Shown: positions 6,429 through 13,847 of the stretch, piece by piece
Layout of the letters: every line of letters starts with the position of its first letter
How positions within the stretch are numbered: the first letter of the stretch is position 1
Assembly (NCBI GenBank): GCA_964657325.1
Contig: CAZZVE010000108.1
Coordinates: forward strand, 1 to 16,122
DNA length: 16,122 nt
DNA from: JBBQVS01 sp964657325
Lineage (GTDB): Bacteria; Chloroflexota; Ktedonobacteria; Ktedonobacterales; Ktedonobacteraceae
Direction: 5' to 3'
Notes under the pieces: generated by a model
Told to the model about the DNA's origin: nothing
The model's input: the letters and a program-made list of their open reading frames with translations, nothing else
Database searches by the model: none
Position numbers and translations under genes: made by a program

Positions 6429-7214
6429 CTAGATGTGTAGGATAGGTGGCGTGGCACGAGACTCTGTGAGAGTATTCTGGACGTGAGCGGAGTCTTGCCC
6501 ATCAGACACGATTTTTTTCAGTGGAAGGAAGAGCGAGATGGCCGTCGCAAATGCCAGAATTTTTGAGATCACGTTCAGCGTAAATGGGATGGGAGTTGCT
6601 GGATACGCAAAGCCAAACAATGCCCATACCGCGAAAATCAAAAACATGCTTGCCAATAGGAGTAGGGTGGCTCTCGATAGCCTCACGAAAGGCGAAAAGG
6701 TGAGCATCGCAAGACTTGAAACTTCGACGAGAAAGAGCGGAAGAAAGTAGAGCAAGGTAAACGCTATGGCAGGAGTGGGAGGATAGGTTCGCCACATCAC
6801 GATGAGATCGAAGGGGAGTTCGAAGATCATCGGTGCTGCTATGGTCCCAACAATGGCACTCCCAACAGCGACCCCGAACCCCCCCCGTTCCGCCAGTTTC
6901 ACGATCACGAAAAAGGCCAACACTGCTGAGGTTGCTGTCACGGGAGCGATGGGGTTCATCGGCCCGGTGAAACGAATCATCTGCTGCTCATCCGCAAGCC
7001 CATAAATGCCTGCTGCAACTAAGAACGTCGTCACAGACAATATCCAGATCACGACGAGAGAAATGCGAAGAAACGTTTCAGGTCTTTTGACTGCTCTCGA
7101 ATGAGGGAATCGAATGGCTACGTAGATCAAAACACTTGTGACGATCAATAGGGTGACCGCCAAGAGGATAGAGCTGCTTCCTGTATAGGGACTCCATGTT
7201 CCATAGTGAGTCAT
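6429..7214 (-). CDS. Seven-helix integral membrane protein of unknown function
   Basis: The 261-residue protein has about seven hydrophobic helices: near residues 13-35, 48-72, 85-106, 110-138, 146-172, 180-203 and 206-230. The tail is polar and charged (about 231-261). I recognise no catalytic motif and no family beyond a generic polytopic membrane protein. The frame stays open to 7292, but the ATG at 7214 (MTHYGTWSPYTG) is preferred because AAGGAGGAAG at 7221-7230 stands six bases upstream. It is monocistronic, with a candidate promoter at 7479-7507 giving a long leader of about 260 bases and hairpins after the stop. Its function cannot be inferred from its neighbours. Confidence 0.75.
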   Translation of the reverse strand: MTHYGTWSPYTGSSSILLAVTLLIVTSVLIYVAIRFPHSRAVKRPETFLRISLVVIWILSVTTFLVAAGIYGLADEQQMIRFTGPMNPIAPVTATSAVLAFFVIVKLAERGGFGVAVGSAIVGTIAAPMIFELPFDLIVMWRTYPPTPAIAFTLLYFLPLFLVEVSSLAMLTFSPFVRLSRATLLLLASMFLIFAVWALFGFAYPATPIPFTLNVISKILAFATAISLFLPLKKIVSDGQDSAHVQNTLTESRATPPILHI

Positions 7215-7478
7215 GGCTACCTTCCTCCTTTGCTTGAGAGAATCATCGGACACACATTCTGAATACGTCTGCTGACGAACGAGAGGACTCACTCTTCAGG
7301 GCAAGCTGATTTTTAGATCGCGCTCGTCTGTTCTCACTCGTCAGCAGTTGTTTCACCCCTCCTCTTCTCCTCAAAGACAAATAGCCTGAGTTCAGCTTGT
7401 GTGAATATAGAGCTACAGGCCGTTGAGCCTTACGTAAAGCTCGATTACCAACAAGAATATTGCTATTTGCTATAATAT

Positions 7479-7507
7479 ATATAACATAAGGTAATATGCC
7501 TTGTCAA
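7479..7507 (-). promoter_or_regulatory. Candidate promoter of the seven-helix membrane protein gene
   Basis: On the minus strand a perfect TTGACA (7507-7502) and TTATAT (7484-7479) are spaced 17 bases apart in an AT-rich stretch. The start codon is at 7214. The 7215-7478 spacer otherwise shows no gene. Confidence 0.5.
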
Positions 7508-7697
7508 GATGTATGGCTTCGCATTTCATAGAAAATAAGTATATGCTCTCCACGTCATAAAAACAGGACTCTTCGCATGAATACCTCGGTTCACCTTGTA
7601 AAGGAGAATGCGCTTATGACACAAAAGACGTACAACCGTACAAGCTATAGAACATACAACATACTAAATTTCAACAAAGATAAAGTGAGTATTTTCA

Positions 7698-7745
7698 TGA
7701 ATACACCCTCCGTTTTAGTAACAGGAATCGTGGGAAGCGTACTTC
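7698..7745 (+). pseudogene. 5' stub of an NAD(P)-binding (NmrA/SDR-like) oxidoreductase gene
   Basis: From an ATG at 7698 the peptide reads MNTPSVLVTGIVGSV. The beta-strand and V-T-G-x-x-G start matches the dinucleotide-binding fold of NmrA-like and extended SDR proteins. After about 15 residues the sequence no longer fits and runs into the truncated end of the Tn3 transposase relic; the joined frame stops at 7810. The open frame extends upstream to an ATG at 7577, with AAGGAG before an ATG at 7616, but that part shows no domain. Because the match is so short, the family call is tentative. Confidence 0.4.
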
Positions 7746-7764
7746 TATTCTTGCGACAGCAAAG

Positions 7765-8593
7765 ACATCTTCCTGTCTCAATCTGTGCCGCACGGGAAGC
7801 GGAGGCGTGACGTGCCATCTGCTTCAATCGCCCGGCAGGAACAAAGGATACGTCAAGGTCTGACACGCCAGTCGCTCGGATATTGCTCAACCTCTGGAGT
7901 GCTTTGAGCAGTCCAGGACCACTTACATGTGTTGGAGCGCGACGAAGCCGATCTAGAGGAGGTTGTCTACTGCCTTCGGGTGCGTGTAAGAGATCTTCCA
8001 GCAACACTCGTTGCGAGGTCGTGGGAAGACGTGCAAGTTCCTGTCAAAGGCGGTTAGCCGCACGATCTCGAACGCTAGCAACCAGGCGTTCCAAGACACT
8101 GACTCCTGGTAAGAGGACTTTCTGGTCAACCAGTCGCTTCGTTGCCAAATCGAACAACACGCTGGGGCGTTCGGCGGTCAGCCAAGCATGGATGTAGAGC
8201 CGCCGGATGAGGTGAAAGTGGTGAGGTTGTTCTGAGAAATCAGAGTAGCCATAAAGCTGCTGAATTTATCGGGAGTGTTCACGGATTTGCCATGCAGTTG
8301 CGTATTGAGCCAAGAGGGAAACAGGGTCGCCATCAAGGTTCAATTGTTTGGCGACATGGCGTACTGCGCCAGGAGGAACAAGGGCGGGGTTTACTAAAAA
8401 AAGTACTTAAGAAACGGACAGTACATATCTGGAGGGCGAAACCCAAGCGATGCTGGCTCCCGCGCTTAGTGGCAAGCAGTTCTCGATCCGTATCATCCAG
8501 ATAGAAATAACTGGCAAGTTGTGCATCGGACGGTTCAACGGTGTAGGTTCCGTACAGCTGACGTTGCTCTTGTGTTAAAAATTCAACAGGCAT
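7765..8593 (-). pseudogene. Tn3-family transposase, decayed N-terminal fragment (DUF4158 region)
   Basis: The reading starts at the ATG at 8593 (MPVEFLTQEQRQLYGTY). It continues with ASYFYLDDTDRELLATKRG and HRLGFALQICTVRFLSTF, the hallmark start of Tn3-family transposases. A one-base shift in a T7 run (near 8395-8401) moves the match to the next frame, where NPALVPPGAV, YGYSDFSEQP, LVDQKVLLPG and PPLDRLRRAPTHVSGPG continue in family order. That frame has two nonsense codons, TAA at 8268-8266 (probably a mutated CAA) and TGA at 8046-8044. The match ends near 7765, about 290 residues into a protein that normally has nearly 1000. The catalytic DDE part is absent, so the element is dead. Confidence 0.88.
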
Positions 8594-8728
8594 ACTTCAC
8601 GCTTTCTTCTCTTTCACTACAATTCCATATTGAGCATATCTAGTGGCAAAGATTGTCAACAGTCGTCTCAGGGCAATCGCAAGCCGCAAAGGAGCTACAC
8701 ACAGAACACCATCATCCTTGTATAGTTC

Positions 8729-8738
8729 GGACATGTCC
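8729..8738. repeat. 10-bp perfect palindrome in the transposase-response regulator gap
   Basis: GGACATGTCC is self-complementary and sits inside a wider TCGGA...TCCGA arrangement. The 8594-8818 stretch contains no gene I can support. A Tn3 terminal repeat or resolution site could once have been here, but none was recognised. Confidence 0.25.
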
Positions 8739-8818
8739 ATCCGACGAGTGAGTCAGAAGCCGTGACCAGCGTGTCGATGGCTATAATCTCAATATCAGCT
8801 TTGTATAGAGACCATTCC

Positions 8819-9475
8819 CTACTTGTCTTGCCTGCGTACTAATCCTTGCTGCCAGGCAAAAACGGCTGCTTGTGTACGATCAAGTCTGTGCAGTTTGCTC
8901 AAAATATTGCTCACATGAACCTTCACCGTTTTTTCGCTAATCACTAACTTCTTAGCAATAGCTGCATTAGAAAGACCATCGGCGATGAGCCGTAAGACTT
9001 CGAGTTCGCGTGTACTCAGCTCTGTAAAAAGATTGGGTACGTCTCTTCTCTCTCGTTGCACCTCTTGCATAACACGCGCCGCGACACGAGGGTGAAGCAC
9101 GGACTCGCCTTTTGCCGCTTTTCGTATCGTCTCCGCCAAATCATTAATACCTACATCCTTGAGAATGTACGAGAGGACACCGGCACGCAATGCGGGAAAG
9201 ATGTACTCGTCGTCGTCAAAGGAGGTGAGTACTATGACCTGCGTATGTGGGCTTACACGTTTCACTTGTCGCGTCGCCTCTACACCACCTATGCCACCCA
9301 TTACTAGGTCCATTAAAACGATGTCTGGCACAAACTCAGTCACTATACGCACAATCGCTTCGCCTGACTCTGCTTCACCCACAATGGAAAGATCAGAGTG
9401 TGCCTCTAAAAAGGTCCGTATACCTTGTCGAACCAGCGCATGGTCATCCGCAATGGCAATCGTAATACGTTCCAT
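8819..9475 (-). CDS. NarL/LuxR-family response regulator
   Basis: The 218-residue protein has a receiver domain with acidic pocket Asp10-Asp11, phospho-acceptor Asp56 (LMDLVMGG), Thr84 and Lys106 (YILKD), all intact. A linker and a C-terminal LuxR-type helix-turn-helix follow at about 150-208 (LSTRELEVLRLIADGLSN, then AIAKKLVISEKTVKVHVSNI). It should bind DNA when phosphorylated by a HisKA_3 sensor kinase. The gene starts two bases after the stop codon of the upstream kinase (TAG-AC-ATG), so the two were co-translated. The kinase is truncated, so this intact regulator may be an orphan now, or be driven by another kinase or by small phosphodonors. Target genes are unknown. Confidence 0.95.
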   Translation of the reverse strand: MERITIAIADDHALVRQGIRTFLEAHSDLSIVGEAESGEAIVRIVTEFVPDIVLMDLVMGGIGGVEATRQVKRVSPHTQVIVLTSFDDDEYIFPALRAGVLSYILKDVGINDLAETIRKAAKGESVLHPRVAARVMQEVQRERRDVPNLFTELSTRELEVLRLIADGLSNAAIAKKLVISEKTVKVHVSNILSKLHRLDRTQAAVFAWQQGLVRRQDK

Positions 9476-9477
9476 GT

Positions 9478-10258
9478 CTATCCCTCACTCTGCTGTCTTT
9501 TGCAAGTCGCAGTAACGCATGTTCCTTGTCCTGGTGTACTCTCTATGTCTACATTTCCACCTAATACATTCATGCGTTCTTGCATGGAGAGAAGGCCAAA
9601 CCCCTTCCCGTCAGAAGTGTTGAGCATAAATCCTTGTCCATTATCACGAACAGAAAGTGTATCTTTGCCCTGCTCGCTGGCTACCTGAATCTGCACTGTC
9701 GTTGCCTGACTATGCCGAGCTACATTTGCCAACGCTTCTTGAGCTACACGAAAGAAAGCCTCTTCCTCCAACAATGGAAGTGTTTGTGTACCTTCTAGCT
9801 GAAGGTTCGCAAGAATGTTGGTTTGATGTGACCATTGCGTCACCAGTTCTTGCAATGCGACACCAAACCCTTTTCCCTCTAACTCCACAGGTCGCAACTC
9901 ACGAATTAACGTCTTGAGTTCTTGTTGTACCTGAAGCAAAACGTGTTCTGCTTCAACAAGGGGCTGTTGTACTTCCTCTGTACTTGGACCAAGACGCAAC
10001 TTAGCTGTACCCACCTGTAGCGCAACGACAAAAAGATGTTGTTTCACGCTATCATGGAGATCGCGGGCCAGACGATTCCGTTCCTCAAGGATTGCTAGTT
10101 TCTGGCCTGTTAACAGCAGATTCTGTAATTGTTCCGCCATACGATTCAGGTGGCGAGAGAGTTGTCCCAGTTCATCGCTTGACGTGTCTTGAGCAAAGAC
10201 AGAGAAATTTCCCTGGCTCCAATGATCTGCTGCCGAGGACAGTTTCTGAAAAAAGAGG
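9478..10258 (-). pseudogene. NarL-type sensor histidine kinase lacking its N-terminal sensor half
   Basis: The recognisable protein covers the end of a HAMP-like segment (SQGNFSVF, DELGQLSRHLNRMAEQL), a HisKA_3 domain with the phospho-acceptor His in RLARDLHDSVKQ, and an ATPase domain. The ATPase has an N box (AQEALANVARHSQA), a G1 box (VRDNGQGF) and a G2 box (GKGFGLLSMQERM). Nothing before about position 10254 fits a kinase: the frame continues to an ATG at 10356, but those residues are antisense to the P-loop kinase relic. The transmembrane sensor part and the native promoter are gone. An ATG near 10269 could still give a soluble catalytic fragment. It is directly upstream of, and once co-translated with, the response regulator. 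Confidence 0.8.
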
Positions 10259-10694
10259 GTATACTGCATACAACACTGACGACCTACCTGTAACGCGCCT
10301 TGAGAATGAATTAGGCCAGCCCGTAGACTGGCCGCCTCCCCCTGTGGATTGGTCAAAGTACGGGTGGAACTGGCAAGAGAAGGATCTTAGGGAGTTATTG
10401 GATAGTGACGAAACGGTGTTTGTCGGGGCACTTGCTTCTAACCAGGATCGGTTCTTTAGCTGGTTTACCAAGATATTTGTATTGCTGGTCGATACCGAGA
10501 CGCTGCGTCATCGTATCCTCACCCGGACAGACCATGACTTTGGCAAAGACCCTCAGGAATTACAAAATACCCTTGAGCGACATGCACAACTACAAGAGGA
10601 GCTTTTAGCAGCACCCGGAGCTATGGCTGTTGATGCTCAAAGGTCGCTCGACAGCGTCGTAGAGGATATCGTTAGCGCTATTCAGTTAGGCTGA
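10251..10694 (+). pseudogene. P-loop nucleotide kinase-like (AAA/shikimate-kinase-fold) protein missing its N-terminus
   Basis: From about 10251 the plus frame reads KRGYTAYNTDDLP, then WNWQEKDLRELLDSDETVF and GALASNQDRFF, and ends with TRTDHDFGKDPQEL and a helical tail. This order (end of helix one, a tD pocket, an 'FvcG.a.Nq' strand, a lid-like TR..ndFGK) resembles small P-loop kinase-like proteins that begin with a Walker A motif. That motif should lie just before KRGY, but instead the DNA is the antisense of the histidine kinase gene. The frame is open back to 10092 only by chance. Without Walker A and a start it is very likely inactive. Its 3' end overlaps the convergent gene at 10678 by 17 bases. 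Confidence 0.65.
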
Positions 10695-11289
10695 TCAGGG
10701 GAACCTCAATAAGGCCAACAAGAACCTTCATGACAGCAGGAGCTGTATCACCGGCAAGGGCAAACGCAGTCGTACGCAAGTGACCTTCAAGTATCTCAAG
10801 CGGTGAATCAATATTCTGTCCCCACAAAATAATTGGCTCAAAATCGTACTTCCCGTTTCGTATCGCTTCTGCAAGCATTAAAAACCGATCATTAGGGACA
10901 TCAAAGACAACTTTACCTTTTTGTATGTTCCTTACCCCATCCTTCACGAGGTGTGTGCCATCAGTCAACGCGTTCCAATAGCTGTAGTCAACATATCGTA
11001 GATCACCAATCTCGTTGTGTGATAGCTTGGCTTCGTACCAACGAAGATTGGTGGGGACGCCTTCGAACATTTCACGGTTCTGACGGTAGCCACGGCACTC
11101 GCCAAGTACCCGTGCGCGCAGCTCGTTCTCCTGATCGTTTGTAATATCGGGATGGGTAATAATGGCGTCATCGACACCAAATGACTGCATCGCTTTTCGT
11201 ACGTCCTCACCAAACCTTGGAGAAAAGATTTCTGCTTTAAGGAAAGCGGCGACCATAGCTGCTTCAGGGATTTGCTTCAAGAGTTTCAT
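10678..11289 (-). CDS. Unknown protein with a ParB/sulfiredoxin-like C-terminal motif
   Basis: The 203-residue protein is soluble with no signal peptide. Residues about 150-195 read EPIILWGQNIDSP, then LEILEGHLRTTAFAL. A hydrophobic strand followed by E-G-H-x-R-x-x-A resembles the G-x-x-R box of ParB/Srx-fold domains, some of which bind or hydrolyse nucleotides. The N-terminal 140 residues (FSPRFGEDV, RWYEAKLSHNEIGDL, DYSYWNAL) match nothing I know. The ATG at 11289 has no clear Shine-Dalgarno sequence. The 3' end overlaps the P-loop kinase relic by 17 bases (convergent). It may be a cargo gene from the same ancestral segment; the ParB-like label is only suggestive. Confidence 0.65.
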   Translation of the reverse strand: MKLLKQIPEAAMVAAFLKAEIFSPRFGEDVRKAMQSFGVDDAIITHPDITNDQENELRARVLGECRGYRQNREMFEGVPTNLRWYEAKLSHNEIGDLRYVDYSYWNALTDGTHLVKDGVRNIQKGKVVFDVPNDRFLMLAEAIRNGKYDFEPIILWGQNIDSPLEILEGHLRTTAFALAGDTAPAVMKVLVGLIEVPLISLTE

Positions 11290-11706
11290 ATCATGAATAA
11301 TTTTATCAAATTGAGAGTCCTCAAGGGGTAAATACGAGAACTAAACTGGTACTCAATACCCCTCTACTTATATCGCACGTTGTATCCTCTCGTCAAAAAG
11401 ACACTGGGAGGCCTGTACCCTCCATTGCTCAACCTGGAAACATGGCTACGCCAGAGCGGTTGGCAAGCCTAGTGCTCTGGCGTAGCCTTCACTTCTTGAG
11501 CCATTCAGCCAGAATGTATGGTTTAAGGGGCGATTAGTGTGTGCAAGAAGATAGCATTTATCGAGGCGGGTTTAGTACTCCAGGCCCGCCATCAGTTTGG
11601 TGACAGGCAGATCGTTGTTGGATAGACACTGATGAGATTCGGCGTTTCGACCATCATGAGATGCTGCCTTTTATTGCCTAGTGCTGGGTGATGGAGCACC
11701 TCTCCG
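11290..11706. other. Intergenic region with one long hairpin and no supported gene
   Basis: About 0.4 kb between the ParB-like and NTF2-like genes. It contains the 14-bp-arm inverted repeat at 11444-11487 and a smaller GGCGGG/CCCGCC hairpin (11565-11570 with 11585-11590). Short frames here show no recognisable protein. The second hairpin could end the NTF2-like transcript, which stops at 11707. Confidence 0.5.
11444..11487. repeat. Perfect 14-bp inverted repeat (hairpin)
   Basis: GGCTACGCCAGAGC (11444-11457) and GCTCTGGCGTAGCC (11474-11487) are perfect arms. The 16-base loop contains a further GGC/GCC pairing, so an almost continuous stem is possible. No T run follows. It is not adjacent to a stop codon, so it may be a terminator remnant or a mobile-element repeat. 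Confidence 0.55.
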
Positions 11707-12084
11707 CTAAGAAGAAACGTCCTGAATGTCGAAGCGGACGACCTTGCCTTCTTTAAAGTGGAAGACATGTCCAACTAATTTGTCTTGTAGCCCATGCGTT
11801 TGATCCTGAAGCGGCTTCCCTTCAAGATCACGTACTGATTGTTGAACATCCACAATGATGATGTCATCTGTAGCCTTCTTAAACTGTTTGGGCTCGACAA
11901 GCGGACTTACCATGCTCCATTGGCGTGTCCAGTATTCTCGGACAGCCTCATGTCCATGAACATATCCTCCATCCATCCCATTTGCCCGCGTGACATCCTC
12001 TGCAAGCTGTGCAAGAACACCATCGATGTCGCGCGCATTGAAGTGATCATACATTCGCCTGAGAATCTCAATAGTGTTCTCCAT
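11707..12084 (-). CDS. NTF2-like/SnoaL-fold protein
   Basis: The 125-residue protein is a single NTF2-like domain. An N-terminal helix (IEILRRMYDHFNARDIDGVLAQLA) leads to a short acidic strand (EDV). GGYVHGHEAVREYW follows, then beta strands ending in GHVFHFKEGKVVRFDIQD. This order is typical of SnoaL-like and ketosteroid-isomerase-like proteins, which may be isomerases, cyclases or ligand binders; the pocket residues do not let me choose. AAAGGA stands nine bases before the ATG at 12084, and a near-consensus promoter lies at 12212-12239. The gene is monocistronic, complete and apparently cytoplasmic. Confidence 0.82.
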   Translation of the reverse strand: MENTIEILRRMYDHFNARDIDGVLAQLAEDVTRANGMDGGYVHGHEAVREYWTRQWSMVSPLVEPKQFKKATDDIIIVDVQQSVRDLEGKPLQDQTHGLQDKLVGHVFHFKEGKVVRFDIQDVSS

Positions 12085-12211
12085 GTATTTTTCCTTTTAC
12101 TCACTCAGAATGCCTGCCGTTCTTATTCATGGTTCTGCAACCATTGAGATAGTAGGTATTTATAAGACACCAATTCTTGCGGAGGGTAGACTGTATGCTT
12201 ATACAAGGTAC

Positions 12212-12239
12212 ATTATAGGTAAAATGAGAATGTTGTCAA
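12212..12239 (-). promoter_or_regulatory. Near-consensus sigma-70 promoter of the NTF2-like gene
   Basis: On the minus strand a perfect TTGACA (12239-12234) and a perfect TATAAT (12217-12212) are 16 bases apart. The start codon at 12084 gives a leader of about 120 bases, which contains a small ATGGTT/AACCAT hairpin (12129-12144). This is the best promoter match in the window. Confidence 0.65.
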
Positions 12240-12460
12240 CGTTAAAGAGTTGCTTCTCTAAGAACTGTGCTGCACCTATCTATTTTGCCGCTACGAGGCG
12301 TCTTCCTTAAAGCAGGGCCTTCTTGCGCGTAATGGTTGGAGAAGAAAAAATCTTTCGTGCTCTCAGCACAAAGGATGAAAGGCGCGAACTGGCTTTTCTC
12401 TCATAGGTGCCAAAACGAGTTGTCGCCTAGATATTGAGGCAATTGGAGGTATTTTCATTC
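12240..12460. other. Upstream region of the solute-binding protein gene
   Basis: No gene or strong sigma-70 promoter for the plus strand is visible. A small GTGCT-CTC-AGCAC hairpin lies at 12357-12369. The ribosome binding site GGAGGT of the next gene is at 12445-12450. Confidence 0.35.
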
Positions 12461-13645
12461 ATGAGTAATTCAGACCTATTTAGAAATATGTTTGCACCCC
12501 GTAGTCGTCGTCGTTTCCTTGAGCAAGCTGGTGCGCTTGGCATGTCCTCGTTTGCTCTCGCCTCCTTTTTAGAAGCATGTAGTAGCTCTTCTCCTACGTC
12601 GAGCACGACAGGGAGTACTGTGAACATGGCTGGCCCAATTGACATGCAGACGTTAATCACGAATGCAAAGAAGGAAGGCAAGCTACAAGGAATCGGTATT
12701 TCACCGGAATGGGCCAATTACAAAGACATTCTCGCAGGCTATGCCGCGAAATACGTACCAGTCCAGTATCAGGCTGAAGCAGAGTTTTCTTCCGCACAAC
12801 AACTCGAAGTATTCATCAAGTCGAAAACACATCCGCATGGAGATATCAGCGATGCTGGCTTTAAGTTCGGTCCACGGGCGGTGAAGCAAGGGCTGGTGGC
12901 GCCCTACAAACATGCACATTGGGCCGACATTCCCGATGCCCTCAAGGACCCTGATGGCTACTGGTGTACTGAGTACTACGGTACGGAGGCATTCGTCATC
13001 AACACGGATATCGTGAAGAAGGAACCAACCTCGTTCAAAGACTTGCTCACAGGTAACTACAAGAATCAGGTGGGCCTCAACGGTGATCCACGTCAGTCGA
13101 ACGATGCTTTCATCGGCGTCTACTCGGCGGCACTTGCACAGAGCGGAAGCACCGATGATATTCAACCGGGTATCGACTTCTTCAAGCAGTTAAAGCAGAA
13201 GGGCAATTTCAGTCCGGCCTATCCAAACCTCGCCAATATGACCAAGGGCGAAGTTGCGATTGGTATCATGTGGGACTTCGCTGGACTTGGTTTCCGCGAC
13301 TTGCTCAATGGCAAGCCCAATCTCAAGGTCATTATTCCTTCTGATGGCTCAATTGCTGGTCCCGATATCTCTTTCATCAATAAGACTGCACCCGATCCTT
13401 TTGCCGCACGCTTGTGGATTGAATACATCTTCTCCGATGAAGGGCAACTCTCCTATCTGAAAGGCTATGCACATCCAGCACGTTACCAGAAGTTGGTAGA
13501 TGCGGGCAAGGTGCCAGCAGAACTTGCAGCCAAGCTGCCTGCTGCGGAGCAATATGCGAAGGTCAAGTTCGTTACTGACCTTACTCTGCTCTCAAAGGCT
13601 TCAGACACAGTGATACAAAACTGGCCTGCCGTTATCGGCCAATAG
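12461..13645 (+). CDS. ABC-transporter solute-binding lipoprotein with Tat signal
   Basis: The 394-residue protein opens with a twin-arginine motif SRRRFL (residues 15-20), a hydrophobic stretch and a lipobox LEAC with Cys40, then a Ser/Thr-rich linker. It is probably folded in the cytoplasm, exported by Tat and lipid-anchored outside the membrane. The rest fits the extracellular solute-binding family 1 / iron(III)-polyamine type: LITNAKKEGKL, then TEAFVINTDIVKK, FKDLLTGNYKNQVGL, GEVAIGIMWDF and an EYIFSDEGQ end. The ligand is unknown. I chose the ATG at 12461 because GGAGGT (12445-12450) precedes it; an in-frame TTG at 12434 lies upstream of that site. No permease or ATPase gene follows, so it is an orphan here or the rest was lost. 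Confidence 0.9.
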   Translation: MSNSDLFRNMFAPRSRRRFLEQAGALGMSSFALASFLEACSSSSPTSSTTGSTVNMAGPIDMQTLITNAKKEGKLQGIGISPEWANYKDILAGYAAKYVPVQYQAEAEFSSAQQLEVFIKSKTHPHGDISDAGFKFGPRAVKQGLVAPYKHAHWADIPDALKDPDGYWCTEYYGTEAFVINTDIVKKEPTSFKDLLTGNYKNQVGLNGDPRQSNDAFIGVYSAALAQSGSTDDIQPGIDFFKQLKQKGNFSPAYPNLANMTKGEVAIGIMWDFAGLGFRDLLNGKPNLKVIIPSDGSIAGPDISFINKTAPDPFAARLWIEYIFSDEGQLSYLKGYAHPARYQKLVDAGKVPAELAAKLPAAEQYAKVKFVTDLTLLSKASDTVIQNWPAVIGQ

Positions 13646-13664
13646 GTTTAACTAAAGGGTAACT

Positions 13665-13733
13665 ATATCAAAACGGGAGAAACATACATGAAGCCAATTT
13701 CTTGCTTCATGTATGTTTTTCCCGTTTTGATAT
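13665..13733. repeat. Long hairpin (30-bp stem, one G-U pair) after the solute-binding protein gene
   Basis: Arms 13665-13694 and 13704-13733 are complementary over 30 bases with a single G-U wobble and a 9-base loop. Interrupted pairing extends outward to about 13656 and 13742. It begins 20 bases after the stop codon. It could end the transcript or protect the lipoprotein mRNA, as hairpins after binding-protein genes often do, but no T run follows the stem. Confidence 0.7.
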
Positions 13734-13812
13734 GGTCACTCTATATGGTACGTCATACTTTTTCGTCACTATCACACTGATAGGCCAACCCTTAAAGAAG
13801 TTTTAAGTCCTG

Positions 13813-13841
13813 TTGCATATTATTTAAGTAAGTGCTAATAT
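13813..13841 (+). promoter_or_regulatory. Promoter of the arsR-SDR pair, implying a leaderless mRNA
   Basis: TTGCAT (13813-13818) and TAATAT (13836-13841) are 17 bases apart. The ATG of the ArsR gene is at 13848, seven bases after the -10 box, where transcription would begin. An ATATTA (13817-13822) and TAATAT (13836-13841) inverted repeat overlaps the promoter and could be the ArsR operator. Confidence 0.55.
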
Positions 13842-13847
13842 ACTAAT

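Noticed and set aside
8380..8410. Programmed frameshift in the transposase at the T7 run
   Set aside because: Two nonsense codons downstream and loss of the C-terminal half make simple decay the better explanation.
10092..10250. N-terminal extension of the P-loop kinase-like frame
   Set aside because: It is antisense to a clear histidine kinase HAMP/DHp region and has no kinase motifs; the open frame is accidental.
12434..12460. TTG start of the solute-binding protein
   Set aside because: GGAGGT at 12445-12450 is correctly placed for the ATG at 12461, which also gives a normal Tat signal.
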